Assembly (NCBI RefSeq): GCF_031884435.1
Contig: NZ_CP134779.1
Span: forward strand, 2,108,001-2,172,000
DNA: 64,000 nucleotides
From: Bosea sp. 685
GTDB lineage: Bacteria > Pseudomonadota > Alphaproteobacteria > Rhizobiales > Beijerinckiaceae
Direction: 5' to 3'
The number at the start of each line of letters is the position of its first letter. Positions within the stretch are counted from its first letter, which is position 1. Below the pieces are notes generated by a model. It saw only the letters and a program-made list of their open reading frames with translations, was not told the DNA's origin and did no database searches. The translations under genes were made by a program, and so were the position numbers. Of the stretch, positions 33,826 to 43,204 are shown one piece after another.

Positions 33826-35010
33826 TTAAACCGAAAACCCGGCCAGCCTCTGGCCAAGCCCGCCGATCCGGTCGGCGGCGACATTGGCAATGGCGATGCG
33901 CAGATGCTGCTCCTGTTCCGGGCCGAAATAGGGGCCGGGCAGGGCCAGCACGCCGCGTTCCTGCACGAGCGCACGTGCGACATCGGCGGCCGGCACGCCC
34001 GCGAAGGGATGCGCGAGATAGGCGAAATAGGCGCCCGCCGCGAGCACGGACCAGCCGTTCAGCGGGGCCATCGCGGCGTGGAACAAGGCGGCGCGGGCAT
34101 TGATCTCGACGCGGTTGGCCTCGCGCCAGTCGCGGATGCCCTCGATGCCCCAGGTGATCGCGGCCTGGCCGGCGCGCACGGGGCTGATCTGGACGCAGTC
34201 GAGCACCTTGCCGATCTGCGCGACGACCTTCTCGCCCGCGGTGATCGCGCCCAGGCGCCAGCCCGGCACGGCATAGGCCTTGGAGAAGCTGTAGAGCCCG
34301 ATGACGGAGTCTTGCCAAGCGCTTGCAGCAAAGACCTCATGCGGTCTCGCAATGCCTTCAGGCAGGAAATCGCGATAGGTTTCGTCGAGCACGAGCCAGA
34401 GCCCGCGCCGTGCGCAGAGCTCGGCGAAGGCGGCGATGGTCGCGGCCGGATAGACCGCGCCGGTCGGGTTGTTCGGCGTCACCAGCACGATGGCGCGGGT
34501 GCGCGCGTCGATCAGCTTCTCGGCGTCCGCGACATCCGGCACGAAGCCGGCGGCGGGATCGCAGGGCAGAGGCCTCGGCTCGACGCCGAGCATGGTCAGC
34601 GTCATCTCGTGGTTGAAATACCAGGGTGTCGGCAAGAGCACATTGTCGCCGGCCCGGGCCAGCGCCATCATCGTGATGACATAAGCCTGGTTGCAGCCCG
34701 AGGTGATCGCGATCTCGCTGGGCGAAAAGCGCGCGCCGTAGATGCTCCCCATCTCCTTCGCATAGGCCTCGCGCAGAGCGAGATCGCCGGTGATCGCGCC
34801 ATAGCGGGCGCTGTCGGTCGCGCCGGCGGCCTCACCGAGGCGCTGCAGCAGTTCCTGTGGCGGCGGCGAGCCCGGCACGGCCTGAGACAGGTCGATCAGC
34901 GGCCCGTTGCGGCCGTCATAGGCACGCGCCCAGCCTTGGGCCTCCGGGATCGGAGGCGTACCGGTGTCGAGCAGGTCGGGGTTCAAGGTGGCTTGCGGCG
35001 TCTTCAACAT
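33826..35010 (-). CDS. Fold type I PLP-dependent aminotransferase
   Basis: The 394-residue class I/II aminotransferase has ITSGCNQAYV near 105, NNPTGAVYP near 185, DETYRDF near 215, and the PLP lysine in YSFSKAYAVPGWRLG near 252. The C-terminal RIAIANV carries the substrate-carboxylate arginine. It is similar to aspartate/aromatic transaminases of the AspC/PatA group; the amino donor is not predictable. It diverges from the sirtuin gene over about 97 bp. Confidence 0.9.
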   Translation of the reverse strand: MLKTPQATLNPDLLDTGTPPIPEAQGWARAYDGRNGPLIDLSQAVPGSPPPQELLQRLGEAAGATDSARYGAITGDLALREAYAKEMGSIYGARFSPSEIAITSGCNQAYVITMMALARAGDNVLLPTPWYFNHEMTLTMLGVEPRPLPCDPAAGFVPDVADAEKLIDARTRAIVLVTPNNPTGAVYPAATIAAFAELCARRGLWLVLDETYRDFLPEGIARPHEVFAASAWQDSVIGLYSFSKAYAVPGWRLGAITAGEKVVAQIGKVLDCVQISPVRAGQAAITWGIEGIRDWREANRVEINARAALFHAAMAPLNGWSVLAAGAYFAYLAHPFAGVPAADVARALVQERGVLALPGPYFGPEQEQHLRIAIANVAADRIGGLGQRLAGFSV

Positions 35011-35106
35011 GGCAGGCAGCTTTGGGATGTGGCGGCGCCCTCGTCAATCAGCCATCCCTATCAATCAACTTGGACGTGGGCGGGTTATCACCCCATATCA
35101 TTGCGC

Positions 35107-35862
35107 ATGCAGGACGAGACCAACGACGCGATCGACGAACTCCATGCCATGCTCGACCGGGCAGCCGTGATCGTCGGCTTTACCGGAGCCGGCATCTCGA
35201 CTGAATCCGGCGTGCCGGATTTCCGCACGCCGGGTTCGCCCTGGATGGTCCACAAGCCGATCCCGTTTGCTGCCTTCACCGCCAGCCGCGAGGCGCGTGT
35301 CGAGGCCTGGCGGCGCAAATTCGCAATGGACGACCATTTCGCCGGCGCCGGCCCCAATCGTGGCCACCGCGCTTTGGCGCGGTTGGTGAGCGAGGGCCGC
35401 TCGCCCGGCATCGTCACCCAGAACATTGACGGCCTGCATCAGGCCTCGGGTATTCCCGATGAACGCATCGTCGAACTGCACGGCAACGGCACCTACGCCA
35501 CCTGCCTGACCTGCGGCTGGCGCCATGAGCTCGCCGCGATCAGGCCGGCTTTTGAGGCGACTGGCGAGCCGCCGAGCTGCATCATGTGCGGCGGCAACGT
35601 CAAATCGGCGACGATCTCGTTTGGCCAGGCGATGCCGCAGCTGCAGATGCAGCGAGCCCATGCTCTGACGCTGCAGGCCGATCTCTTCCTTGTGGTCGGC
35701 TCCTCGCTCGTCGTCTTTCCCGCCGCGACGATCCCCGTCATCGCCAAGCGCAATGGCGCGAAACTTGTCATCGTCAACCGCGAGCCGACTGAGCTCGACG
35801 CCATCGCCGATCTCGTGGTGCGGGCCGAGATCGGTCCGGCGCTGGGGCGATTGGCGGGGTAG
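35107..35862 (+). CDS. Sir2-family NAD-dependent protein deacylase
   Basis: The 251-residue sirtuin removes acyl groups from lysine using NAD+. NAD-binding motifs GAGIST and PDFRTPGSPW are at residues 27-46, TQNIDGLH at 104-111, the catalytic His125 in ELHGNG, and the zinc cysteines C133, C136, C158 and C161. The frame extends far upstream antisense to the aminotransferase, but the domain begins just after the ATG at 35107. Targets are unknown; acetyl-CoA synthetase is a common one in bacteria. Confidence 0.93.
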   Translation: MQDETNDAIDELHAMLDRAAVIVGFTGAGISTESGVPDFRTPGSPWMVHKPIPFAAFTASREARVEAWRRKFAMDDHFAGAGPNRGHRALARLVSEGRSPGIVTQNIDGLHQASGIPDERIVELHGNGTYATCLTCGWRHELAAIRPAFEATGEPPSCIMCGGNVKSATISFGQAMPQLQMQRAHALTLQADLFLVVGSSLVVFPAATIPVIAKRNGAKLVIVNREPTELDAIADLVVRAEIGPALGRLAG

Positions 35863-35933
35863 GCGATCGATCGGCGTTTCCCCGCATGCGCCAAAGCCAG
35901 TCTGGAGACAATTTCGCCGAAGGAGGGAGGGAC

Positions 35934-36644
35934 ATGGAACAGACCGAAACGCCCCGGGAGCCGAGCGCGATGTCGCGCAGCACGGCCATTGCCTATGCGA
36001 TCGGCCTCCCGCTCTCGCTGCTCGGATTGATCTTCTGGCCTGCCGGCACGATCGCCTGGCGGCCCGGATGGGTCTTCCTCGCGGTTCTGATTTTGGGCTT
36101 CGGCGCGTCGGCCCTCGTGCTCGCCTGGGTCAATCCGATCATCTACCGCGCGCGCAGCCGGTTTCAGGCGGGCACGAAAAACTGGGACAAGGCGCTGCTT
36201 GCGGTCATCCTGCCGGCGATGGTGGCGGTCCTGCCGGTCGCGGCGCTTGATGCCGGGCGGTTCCACTGGTCGACTGTGCCGGCCTGGGCGGTGCTGTCGG
36301 GCTATGTCGCCGTGCTGGCGGGCATTGCGGTGACGGCCTGGGCGCAGGCGATGAATCCGTATTTCGAGCCGGGCGTCCGGATCCAGTCCGAGCGGCATCA
36401 GCGCGTGATCGATAGCGGTCCCTACCGTTTCGTGCGTCACCCCGGCTATGTCGCCGCACTATTCCTGTTCTTCGGCATGGCGCTTGCGCTGGGCTCGCTC
36501 TGGGCGCTCGTTCCCGCCGCGCTGGCGGCTGCGGTCCTCGTCCTGCGCACATCATGGGAAGACCAGCTGCTGCGGGCCGAGCTCCCTGGATATGATGATT
36601 ATTCCCGCCGGGTGCGGTGGCGATTGATCCCCGGCCTCTGGTGA
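35934..36644 (+). CDS. Isoprenylcysteine carboxyl methyltransferase (ICMT/PEMT)-family membrane protein
   Basis: The 236-residue protein has about five membrane segments and the ICMT C-terminal signature SGPYRFVRHPGYVAAL followed by EDQLLRAELPGYDDYSRRV. This family uses S-adenosylmethionine, with lipid or isoprenoid-type acceptors; in bacteria most have no proven substrate. AGGAGGGAGG directly before the ATG at 35934 sets the start against the ATG 48 bases upstream. Confidence 0.85.
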   Translation: MEQTETPREPSAMSRSTAIAYAIGLPLSLLGLIFWPAGTIAWRPGWVFLAVLILGFGASALVLAWVNPIIYRARSRFQAGTKNWDKALLAVILPAMVAVLPVAALDAGRFHWSTVPAWAVLSGYVAVLAGIAVTAWAQAMNPYFEPGVRIQSERHQRVIDSGPYRFVRHPGYVAALFLFFGMALALGSLWALVPAALAAAVLVLRTSWEDQLLRAELPGYDDYSRRVRWRLIPGLW

Positions 36645-36829
36645 CAGCCGGGGTTGCTATCGGTTGTCGAGCAAGAGGCGACATTCCCGGGCTGCCCGAG
36701 CACTCGCCGCTCTCCACCGTCATGCGCACCATAGCTGACGCGGCCTGTCAGCATCTCTCCTGCCCGGGCTTCACTCCTCCGTCGGCGGTGCTAAGCAAGG
36801 AGTTCGGCCCCGTTCAGAGGGATTTCGGG

Positions 36830-38095
36830 ATGGCTCACGACGCATTGTTCGAGCGGCTCTGGAGCGGCGCTGCTCCGATGGAGGAGTGGACGGCGGCGGT
36901 GTCTGAGGGGGCGATCACGCAGGTCGCCGACAACATTATCACCGTCCATACGACGTATTTCTGCGGCAGCGTCACGGCTATCCGCACCGATGCCGGGCTC
37001 GTCGTGATCGACACGGCCAAGCCCGATACCGCAGCCCAGACGCTGGGCGTGGTGCGAAGCTGGGACGACAGCCCGGTTCACACCGTGATCTACACCCATG
37101 GCCATATCGACCACACCAGCGGTATCACGCTCATCGACGAGGAGGCCGATGCGAGGGGCCGCCCCAGGCCGCGCGTCATTGCCCACCGGAATGTTCGGCG
37201 CCGCATGGAGCGATACGAAGCGTCGCACGGCTTCAACAGCCTGGTTCAGGGCCAGCAATTCAACAAGCCCGACTATGTCTACCCGATCGGCCAGCGGCGG
37301 CCTGACGAGGTCTATGACGAGACCTTGTCGCTCACGATTGGCGGCGAGGAGATCGCGCTCTTCCACGGGCGTGGCGAAACCGACGACGCCAGCTTCGTCT
37401 GGTTGCCGAAGCGTCGCGTTCTGGCGAGCGGGGACTTCGTGATCTGGGTGTTCCCGAATGCCGGCAACCCGCGCAAGGTCCAGCGTTATGCGGCGGATTG
37501 GGCGGTCGCGTTGCGGCGCATGGAAGAGCTCAAGCCGGAGATCCTGATCCCGGGCCATGGGCCGGTGATTTTCGGCGCGGAGCGGGCGACGCAGGTGCTG
37601 CGGGACGGCGCTGAGGCGCTCGAATATCTGACGGGCGAGACGCTCCGATTGATCAACCGGGGCGCTACGCTCGATGAGGTGCTGCACGCGGTCAAGGTTC
37701 CGCCCCGCTATCTGGGGAAGCCCTATCTGCTGCCGAAATACGACGATCCCGAATTCCTCGTCCGGGCGATCTACCATTTCTACGCCGGCTGGTTCGATGG
37801 CGATCCGGCGCATCTGAAGCCGGCGCGGACTGTCGAACTGGCATCGGAGCTGGCGCGGCTCGCGGGCGGCGCGGACAAGCTTGCCGAGCGGGCCGCTATC
37901 CTGTCCGGGGAAGGCCAGACGCGGCTTGCGGCTCAGCTTGCCGAATTCGCCGGCGCTGCGGCTCCGGAGGACGCGCGGATTCAAGCGATCCGCGCGGCCG
38001 TTCTCCAGACATGCATCGACGGCGAGACCACGCTGATGGGCAAGGCCTTCTTCGCCGTCTACCAGCGCGATGCGGAGGAGAAATCGAAAGCCTGA
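36830..38095 (+). CDS. MBL-fold hydrolase, alkyl-sulfatase-like
   Basis: The 421-residue metallo-beta-lactamase-fold enzyme has the zinc motif THGHIDH (His90, His92, Asp94, His95), a second-site region FHGRGETDDASFVW, and PGHGPV. The C-terminal part resembles the dimerisation domain of SdsA1-type alkyl sulfatases (YLGKPYLLPKYDDPEFLVRA, FYAGWFDGDPAHLKPA). It lacks a signal peptide and the SCP2-like tail of full SdsA1. Action on alkyl sulfates is a reasonable inference. The start is taken at 36830 behind AGAGGGA. Confidence 0.85.
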   Translation: MAHDALFERLWSGAAPMEEWTAAVSEGAITQVADNIITVHTTYFCGSVTAIRTDAGLVVIDTAKPDTAAQTLGVVRSWDDSPVHTVIYTHGHIDHTSGITLIDEEADARGRPRPRVIAHRNVRRRMERYEASHGFNSLVQGQQFNKPDYVYPIGQRRPDEVYDETLSLTIGGEEIALFHGRGETDDASFVWLPKRRVLASGDFVIWVFPNAGNPRKVQRYAADWAVALRRMEELKPEILIPGHGPVIFGAERATQVLRDGAEALEYLTGETLRLINRGATLDEVLHAVKVPPRYLGKPYLLPKYDDPEFLVRAIYHFYAGWFDGDPAHLKPARTVELASELARLAGGADKLAERAAILSGEGQTRLAAQLAEFAGAAAPEDARIQAIRAAVLQTCIDGETTLMGKAFFAVYQRDAEEKSKA

Positions 38096-38191
38096 TTGAG
38101 GGGCGGCCGAAAGGGCAGGTGCCCCCGTCATGGACGCTCGACGGGCGGCGCTGTAAGCATTTCGACCGCTGGATGTCGGAGGAGATGCAGC

Positions 38192-38584
38192 ATGGACCGG
38201 TTCACGGGCGGTTGCCGGTGCGGCGACGTCCGGATTGTGGCGTCGGGGCGCCCATACCGGGTCGGCCTCTGTCACTGTCTCGACTGCCGAAAGCATCATG
38301 GGGCGCTTTTCCACGCTTCCGCGGTGTTCCCTCAGGATGCGGTGACGATCGATGGCGAAACACGCGACTATGCCGGGCGGTTTTTCTGTCCCCGCTGCGG
38401 CTCGCCTGTTTTCGCACGCAGCGCCGACGAAATCGAAGTGAACCTGGGATCGCTGGATGCCCCCGACCAACTGATGCCGACCTATGAGCTCTGGACCATC
38501 CGCCGAGAGGCCTGGTTGCCACCGTTTCCACTCAAGAGACGATACGAGCGCGATCGCGACGCCACGAGCCGCTTCGAGGATTAG
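38192..38584 (+). CDS. GFA-family (glutathione-dependent formaldehyde-activating-like) zinc protein
   Basis: The 130-residue protein has the GFA cysteine set: GGCRCG (C8, C10), CHCLDCRK (C27, C29, C32) and CPRCGSP (C66, C69). These bind two zinc ions. The founding member catalyses adduct formation of formaldehyde and glutathione, but most homologues have unknown roles. GGAGGAG lies upstream of the ATG at 38192. It follows the MBL hydrolase gene by about 96 bases. Confidence 0.9.
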   Translation: MDRFTGGCRCGDVRIVASGRPYRVGLCHCLDCRKHHGALFHASAVFPQDAVTIDGETRDYAGRFFCPRCGSPVFARSADEIEVNLGSLDAPDQLMPTYELWTIRREAWLPPFPLKRRYERDRDATSRFED

Positions 38585-38692
38585 GTCGCGTGAACGGCGC
38601 GAGGGCGCCGTGCCGATATTCCGACGGGCGAGGGCGGTAGCCATGCTAGCGACGGCCGCCCATAGGCGCATCGTTCGCTCCAAGGAAAGCCT

Positions 38693-39319
38693 ATGAGCTT
38701 CGCCAACTTCCTGCGCGCCTATGAGGCCACGCCGCCCGAGCGACTCGACGGCTATGTTCCGTCCGATTTCGAAGGGCTGTCGGCGGAGGAGCTGGGCCGG
38801 GCGCGCGCCATGTTGCTGGAGCGCGCCTTGCGTGGCGACACGATAGATCTCGATGGCTTGCGCTTGGCCGGAGATGCCGGGACGGTCTCGCGGCTCATCG
38901 CGGCGGAGGGCCTGCCGACGAGCTTCGGGTCCCGGTTCGATGTGGTGCGGCGCGAGACGGTTTTCGCGCTGACGGGCGACCATCGCCATCTGGCGGGGTT
39001 GTTTGCGTGGATCGACGATGGCGCGCCCGAGACCCGGCTTTTTGCCGCCGAGGCGCTGGCGCGACACGCCTTGCCTGCGGAATTGGCCGCGCCGATCGTC
39101 GCGCGCCTGGCGGGTGGGCTGCATGAGGCGGTGGCGATTCCGCTGGTCAAGGCGTGGCTCGCAACGGAAGGCGAGCCGGTCATCGGCCTCGCGGCATTCC
39201 AGCGGCGCCTGCCGCTGGTGCGGGCGATCGTTTCGGCCACGCCCTCCGCGCGGCCGGGACTCATGGCCGAGCTGGTAAGCCGCAGCCCTTCAGCCGTGCG
39301 CCAGAGCTTGCGACCTTAG
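38693..39319 (+). CDS. Unknown protein, alpha-helical (HEAT-repeat-like)
   Basis: I do not recognise this 208-residue protein. Its second half has recurrent alpha-helical units of about 30-35 residues (ETRLFAAEALARHALPAELA, then VARLAGGLHEAVAIPLVKAW) that suggest HEAT-like repeats. There is no signal peptide. AAGGA six bases before the ATG supports the start. It follows the GFA gene by about 110 bases. Confidence 0.6.
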   Translation: MSFANFLRAYEATPPERLDGYVPSDFEGLSAEELGRARAMLLERALRGDTIDLDGLRLAGDAGTVSRLIAAEGLPTSFGSRFDVVRRETVFALTGDHRHLAGLFAWIDDGAPETRLFAAEALARHALPAELAAPIVARLAGGLHEAVAIPLVKAWLATEGEPVIGLAAFQRRLPLVRAIVSATPSARPGLMAELVSRSPSAVRQSLRP

Positions 39320-39416
39320 CCCGGAATGACGGTGCGATTCCGGGGGCAACATCCAGCGAACTTCCCCGGCGTCATGATTGCAGCTTTGGGGGCAGCGCAA
39401 TCTTGGATGTCCCCCG

Positions 39417-39764
39417 ATGACACAGAACGCCCCGAAAGCGAACGCGGATGCCGCTGCGGCGTCCTCCCGTCCGGTCTTGAAACGGCTCGCGAATGCCCTT
39501 GCCGGCGGAGCTTGCGCCTTCGCGCTGTCGGCTCCGCTGGTCAGCGAAAAGGTCCTCGCTCAGGGCTGGCAGGAAACCACGCAATATTACCGCGGCGGCT
39601 GGACCACGACGCATCGCAAGCTCGGTCCCGGCAGCGGCGGCATCAAAGAGATGACGCAGGCTGCGCCCGGGAACAACTGCCCCGTCTCCGCCTTCGAGGT
39701 GATGAACCCGAAGCGCGGAGAGCTGCGCTGCGTCGGTTACGTCGCCCCATCCTGGCTGCGCTAG
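39417..39764 (+). CDS. Small protein of unknown function with hydrophobic N-terminal segment
   Basis: The 115-residue product has a hydrophobic stretch (ALAGGACAFALSAPLVSEKVL) at about residues 26-46 which might be an export signal. A mature part with two cysteines follows (NNCPVSAF and LRCVGYV) and could be disulfide-bonded outside the cytosol. I do not recognise it. The ATG at 39417 has no good ribosome site and an upstream TTG is also possible, so the start is uncertain. It is followed by a family E1 repeat. Confidence 0.5.
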   Translation: MTQNAPKANADAAAASSRPVLKRLANALAGGACAFALSAPLVSEKVLAQGWQETTQYYRGGWTTTHRKLGPGSGGIKEMTQAAPGNNCPVSAFEVMNPKRGELRCVGYVAPSWLR

Positions 39765-39893
39765 AGCCGGATGCGAAAAAGTGGGAACCGGTTTTTCGCA
39801 TTGAGCCCGCTCTCAATCTTAGATCAGATGTGGATTCAGGTTTCAGGTGGATCACTTTGTTATTCCATCTGAAATCATCCGTCTCTAGAGGCC
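39763..39893. repeat. Family E1 repeat, opposite orientation to the one at 13581
   Basis: Runs from CTAGAGCCGGATGCGAAAAA and AGTGGGAACCGG through a TTTCAGGTGGATCACTTTG hairpin half to CATCTGAAATCATCCGTCTC. Read on the other strand it matches 13581-13707 element for element, with drift. Confidence 0.7.
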
Positions 39894-39915
39894 GGCGGTC
39901 GGGGCCGCGCCTACC

Positions 39916-40798
39916 TCATCGAGCAGCATAATAGCCGGGTTGATCGATGTCGCTGAGCAGATCCGGACCGGTCGGCTGCCAACCGAGCAGCGACCGCGTG
40001 CGCTCGCTCGACGCCGCCATATCCGCGCCTGCGAAGTCGGCGAACCAGCCGAAATGCTCGCGGCCACGTGATTCGACGGGCAAGCCGAGCCCGCGACCGA
40101 TCACCTCGGCGATATCCTTGAAGAGCATGCCTTCGTCGGCGACCGCGTGATAGGCGGGCTCGGTGACGCCTTGTTCGAGTGCGAGCCGGTAGAGGCGCCC
40201 AGCGTCCAGCCGGTGCACGCCGGCCCAGCGGTTCAGCCCCGCGCCGATATAGGCCGACACGCCTTTCTCGCGCGCCATCGCAATCAGGATCGGGATGAAG
40301 CCGTGGTCGCCAAGGCCGTGGACCGACGGCGCGAGCCGGATCGTTGCCGCGCGCACGCCACGCTCCGCCAGCGCGCGCGCTGCCGCCTCGGATCGACGTG
40401 GGAAGGATGGATCGGAGGAGGGCACGTCCTTCTCGGTCGCGACCCGGCCCGGAGCGAGGCGCGCGAAACCCGAAGTGACGAGCAGGGGACGGTCCGATCC
40501 CTCCAGCGCGCTTCCCAGCGTTTCGATGGCGCGCCAGTCCTGCTGGGCATTCTCGGCGAGATCTCGAAAAATCATGGTTGAACGCGGTGTGGATCACAGC
40601 GTCCGCTGCCGAGGCTGCGCTGCGCAAGGCGTCGAGATCGTCGAGCGTGCCGCGCAGCACATCGGCCCCACTGACTGCGAGCACGGCAGCCTTTTCGTCG
40701 GAGCGGGCCAGGCCCGTCACTTTATGGCCAGCCCCGACCAGCTCCTCGACCACCGCCGAGCCGACCCAGCCGGTGGCTCCCGTCACGAATACACGCAT
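39916..40798 (-). pseudogene. NAD-dependent epimerase/SDR (extended type) gene, frameshifted
   Basis: The two frames join to one protein of about 293 residues: first VFVTGATGWVGSAVVEELVG (nucleotide loop) with GADVLRGTLDDLDAL, then a frame with RLAPSVHGLGDHGFIPIL and FADFAGADMAASSERTRSLL. They break near 40560-40563; removing one base there reads HDFSRFAENAQQ, the expected continuation. As given, the first frame continues into wrong residues. GGAGG precedes the ATG at 40796-40798. It is divergent from an XRE regulator, the common arrangement for this pair. It may be true decay or an assembly error. Confidence 0.75.
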
Positions 40799-40875
40799 GC
40801 GTTCAGCCTCCAAAACTCCACTCTGGCGATTGTGAGCGGGCTGAGTATTCAGGTAAAGTAGTGAGATTATCCCGG

Positions 40876-40900
40876 TATAATTACTAACAGGATGGGCCCG
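40876..40900 (+). promoter_or_regulatory. Candidate promoter (-10 TATAAT) for the XRE regulator
   Basis: TATAAT at 40876-40881 lies in a locally AT-rich stretch 20 bases before the regulator's start at 40901. No strong -35 hexamer is visible at 16-18 bases spacing, so recognition may need the regulator or differ from sigma-70 consensus. Confidence 0.4.
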
Positions 40901-41731
40901 ATGTCCGATGGCAATCCGCTCGGCGTCTATCTCAAGAACCGCCGCACGAAGCTCGATCCTGCTTCCTTCGGCCTCGCCGGCGGCCGGCGGCGAACCGCGG
41001 GGCTGCGTCGCGAGGAGGTGGCGCAGCGCGCCAATATCAGTGCGACCTGGTACACCTGGCTGGAGCAGGGGCGCGGCGGAAGCCCTTCGGCGGACGTGCT
41101 CGAGCGGATCGCACGGGCGCTGACGCTGACGGATGTCGAGCGCGAGCATCTGTTCCTTGTCGGCCTCGGTCGTCCGCCCGAGGTCCGTTATCGCGGCAGC
41201 GACGCTATCACGCCTCGATTGCAGCGCCTGCTCGACGTGCTGACCTACAGCCCCGCGATCGTCAGGACGGCGACCTGGGACGTCGTTGCCTGGAACCGCG
41301 CGGCGGCGGCCGTGCTGACCGACTATGGCGCTCTTCCGCCCGATCAACGCAACGTCCTGCGCTTGATCTTCTGTGACCCCCGCGTCCGCGCCGCGCAGTC
41401 GGAATGGGAAGCCGTGGCCCGCTTCGTCGTGGCTACGTTCCGGATCGATGCCGCACGCGCGGGTGCCGACGCGGAAGTTGCGAAGCTGGTCGACGAGTTG
41501 AGCCAGGCGAGCCCCGAATTCGCATCGATGTGGCGCGACAACAATGTCCAGACACATGGCGACGGCGTGAAGCGCCTGCGTCATCCCCGGCTGGGGCCGA
41601 TCACCCTGGAGTACTCTGCCTTTGCGGTCGATGCCCGGCCGGATCTGAGCCTGATCGTCTACAATCCGGCCACGCCGGCAGACAGGAGGCTCATCGAGAC
41701 CCTGGTTGAAGGACTGCCGAGAACTGACTAA
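40901..41731 (+). CDS. XRE-family regulator with MmyB-like ligand-binding domain
   Basis: The 276-residue regulator has an N-terminal helix-turn-helix (GLRREEVAQRANISATWYTW then LEQGRGGSPSADVLERIARAL) and the C-terminal MmyB-type PAS-like pocket (RTATWDVVAWNRAAAAVL...). This family often controls a divergent SDR gene, as here, and may bind fatty-acid or methylenomycin-like ligands. AGG at 40889-40891 abuts the first ATG (40892), so the second ATG (40901) is the better start. The divergent SDR gene is frameshifted. Confidence 0.9.
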   Translation: MSDGNPLGVYLKNRRTKLDPASFGLAGGRRRTAGLRREEVAQRANISATWYTWLEQGRGGSPSADVLERIARALTLTDVEREHLFLVGLGRPPEVRYRGSDAITPRLQRLLDVLTYSPAIVRTATWDVVAWNRAAAAVLTDYGALPPDQRNVLRLIFCDPRVRAAQSEWEAVARFVVATFRIDAARAGADAEVAKLVDELSQASPEFASMWRDNNVQTHGDGVKRLRHPRLGPITLEYSAFAVDARPDLSLIVYNPATPADRRLIETLVEGLPRTD

Positions 41732-41747
41732 GTGGCGTGCCGGGGCC

Positions 41748-42380
41748 TCACTCGCGCGCCGAGACCGCCAGCCTGATCGCCAATGCGCCGAAGACCGCGC
41801 CCATCAGCTTCTGCGGCAGGCGCGCGAGATGCGGGCGGCTGGCGATGGCGTGGCCGAGCCGGCTCGCGGTCAGAATCACGACGCCATTCGTGATCAACCC
41901 CATCAGGTTGAGGATCGTCGCCAGCACCATGACCTGGAGTGCGACCGAGCCGGCTTCCGGCTTCAGGAATTGCGGCAGCAAGGCGAGCATGAACAGCGCC
42001 ATCTTGGGGTTGAGCAGGTTGGTCAGCAGGCCCTGCATGAAGATGCGGCGCATCGAGACGGGGCTTGCCGTGGCGTCCGGCGCGAAGAGCGGGGTTTTCG
42101 AACGCAGCGTCGTCCAGGCGAGCCAGGCGAGATAGGCCGCGCCGACCCAGCGCAGGATGTCGTAGGCGGCCGGGACCAGGATGAAGAGCTGCGACAGCCC
42201 GAATGCGGCGGCGAAGGCCTGCAGATAGCTACCCGCCGCGATGCCGAGATAGGTCAGGAAACCGGCGACGCGGCCCTGGCTCAGGCTGCGCGAGGCGATC
42301 AGCAGCATGTCGGGCCCCGGCGTCGCGGTCAGCACCGCGCAAGCTGCCGTAAAGAGAAGCAGGGTCTGCAGGTCTTGCAC
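41748..42380 (-). CDS. LysE/RhtB-family amino-acid exporter (second copy)
   Basis: The 210-residue membrane protein carries the family motif LTATPGPDMLLIASRSLSQG at about residues 15-34 and LLNPKMALFMLALLPQFL near 105. It has about six membrane segments. It shares the fold of the exporter at 15235-15882 but the two are not close copies. The start is a GTG at 42378-42380 with GGAG seven bases upstream; a long in-frame extension upstream is not supported. The exported compound is not known. Confidence 0.9.
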   Translation of the reverse strand: MQDLQTLLLFTAACAVLTATPGPDMLLIASRSLSQGRVAGFLTYLGIAAGSYLQAFAAAFGLSQLFILVPAAYDILRWVGAAYLAWLAWTTLRSKTPLFAPDATASPVSMRRIFMQGLLTNLLNPKMALFMLALLPQFLKPEAGSVALQVMVLATILNLMGLITNGVVILTASRLGHAIASRPHLARLPQKLMGAVFGALAIRLAVSARE

Positions 42381-42416
42381 CGGTTTCTCCGGAATCAAAT
42401 GGTGGCGTGCGTGATC

Positions 42417-42560
42417 ATGGCGACAGAGTTTGGAGCGGCCAAGCTGGTTACAACTGAATATTTCCCTCTCGTAGATGTGGATGAAGCTCTGCGGGCTGTA
42501 TCGCACCTTGGCAGCAATGGTATCGTGACACCACGAATCAAGCCAATCGCGCGGGGGTGA
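42417..42560 (+). CDS. Possible 47-residue open frame, perhaps the remnant of a dehydrogenase tail
   Basis: A short frame ends 7 bases before the cold-shock gene. Its reading [20 protein letters not shown] recalls the C-terminal strand-helix of zinc alcohol dehydrogenases, where such a phrase precedes the last strand. It has no ribosome site and is more AT-rich than its neighbours. It may be a remnant or chance. Confidence 0.25.
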   Translation: MATEFGAAKLVTTEYFPLVDVDEALRAVSHLGSNGIVTPRIKPIARG

Positions 42561-42567
42561 GCGGCAC

Positions 42568-43182
42568 ATGTCCGACGAGTACGGTGAGAGCGGGCGTCCA
42601 CCAGTAGGACCGATCCAGTCGCTCAATCGCGTGATGCGGCTCGATGGGCCCGATGGGCTGTCTCATGAGGCCGGTGTCGAGCTCGCCGGCTATGTCAAAT
42701 GGTTCGACGTCAGCAAGGGCTATGGCTTCGTCGTCCCCGAGGATGGCGGCGCCGATGTTCTCGTGCACGTCACCATCCTGAAGCGCGACGGCTTCAACGC
42801 CATTGCCGAGGGCGCGCGCATCGTGCTCGAGGCGATCGAGAAGACACGCGGCCGGCAGGCGGTGCGGGTTCTGTCGATCGACACCAGCGCCGGGCGCCAT
42901 CCCGCCGAATTGCCGATGGCGCGCACCAATGTCTCGGTCACGCCGACCAGCGGCCTCGAGCGCATGGTGGTGAAGTGGTTCAACCGCCTGCGCGGCTTCG
43001 GCTTCGTCTCGGCGGGCGAGGGCGCGCCTGACATTTTCGTCCATATGGAGACGCTGCGGCGCTACGGCCTGGTGGAGCTGATCCCGGGCCAGACCGTGCT
43101 GGTGCGCTACGGCCCCGGACCGAAGGGCCTGATGGCTGCCGAGATCCGGCTGGAGCAGGGCGGCGCGATCAGTTCGCATTGA
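42568..43182 (+). CDS. Cold-shock protein with two cold-shock domains
   Basis: The 204-residue protein has two OB-fold nucleic-acid-binding domains. The first, residues about 40-105, has [15 protein letters not shown] and DVLVHV. The second, about 132-198, has [14 protein letters not shown] and DIFVHM. Both keep the RNP1/RNP2 aromatic residues. Such double-CSD proteins are usual in Hyphomicrobiales and bind single-stranded RNA/DNA, helping translation in cold or stationary phase. The extra N-terminal 35 residues are not conserved. Confidence 0.93.
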   Translation: MSDEYGESGRPPVGPIQSLNRVMRLDGPDGLSHEAGVELAGYVKWFDVSKGYGFVVPEDGGADVLVHVTILKRDGFNAIAEGARIVLEAIEKTRGRQAVRVLSIDTSAGRHPAELPMARTNVSVTPTSGLERMVVKWFNRLRGFGFVSAGEGAPDIFVHMETLRRYGLVELIPGQTVLVRYGPGPKGLMAAEIRLEQGGAISSH

Positions 43183-43204
43183 GCTGAAGACCGAGGGTTT
43201 TTCG

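Noticed and set aside
36791..39124. A reverse-strand frame of about 777 codons opposite the MBL hydrolase and GFA genes
   Set aside because: It shows no family pattern, and the forward strand carries intact zinc-binding motifs.
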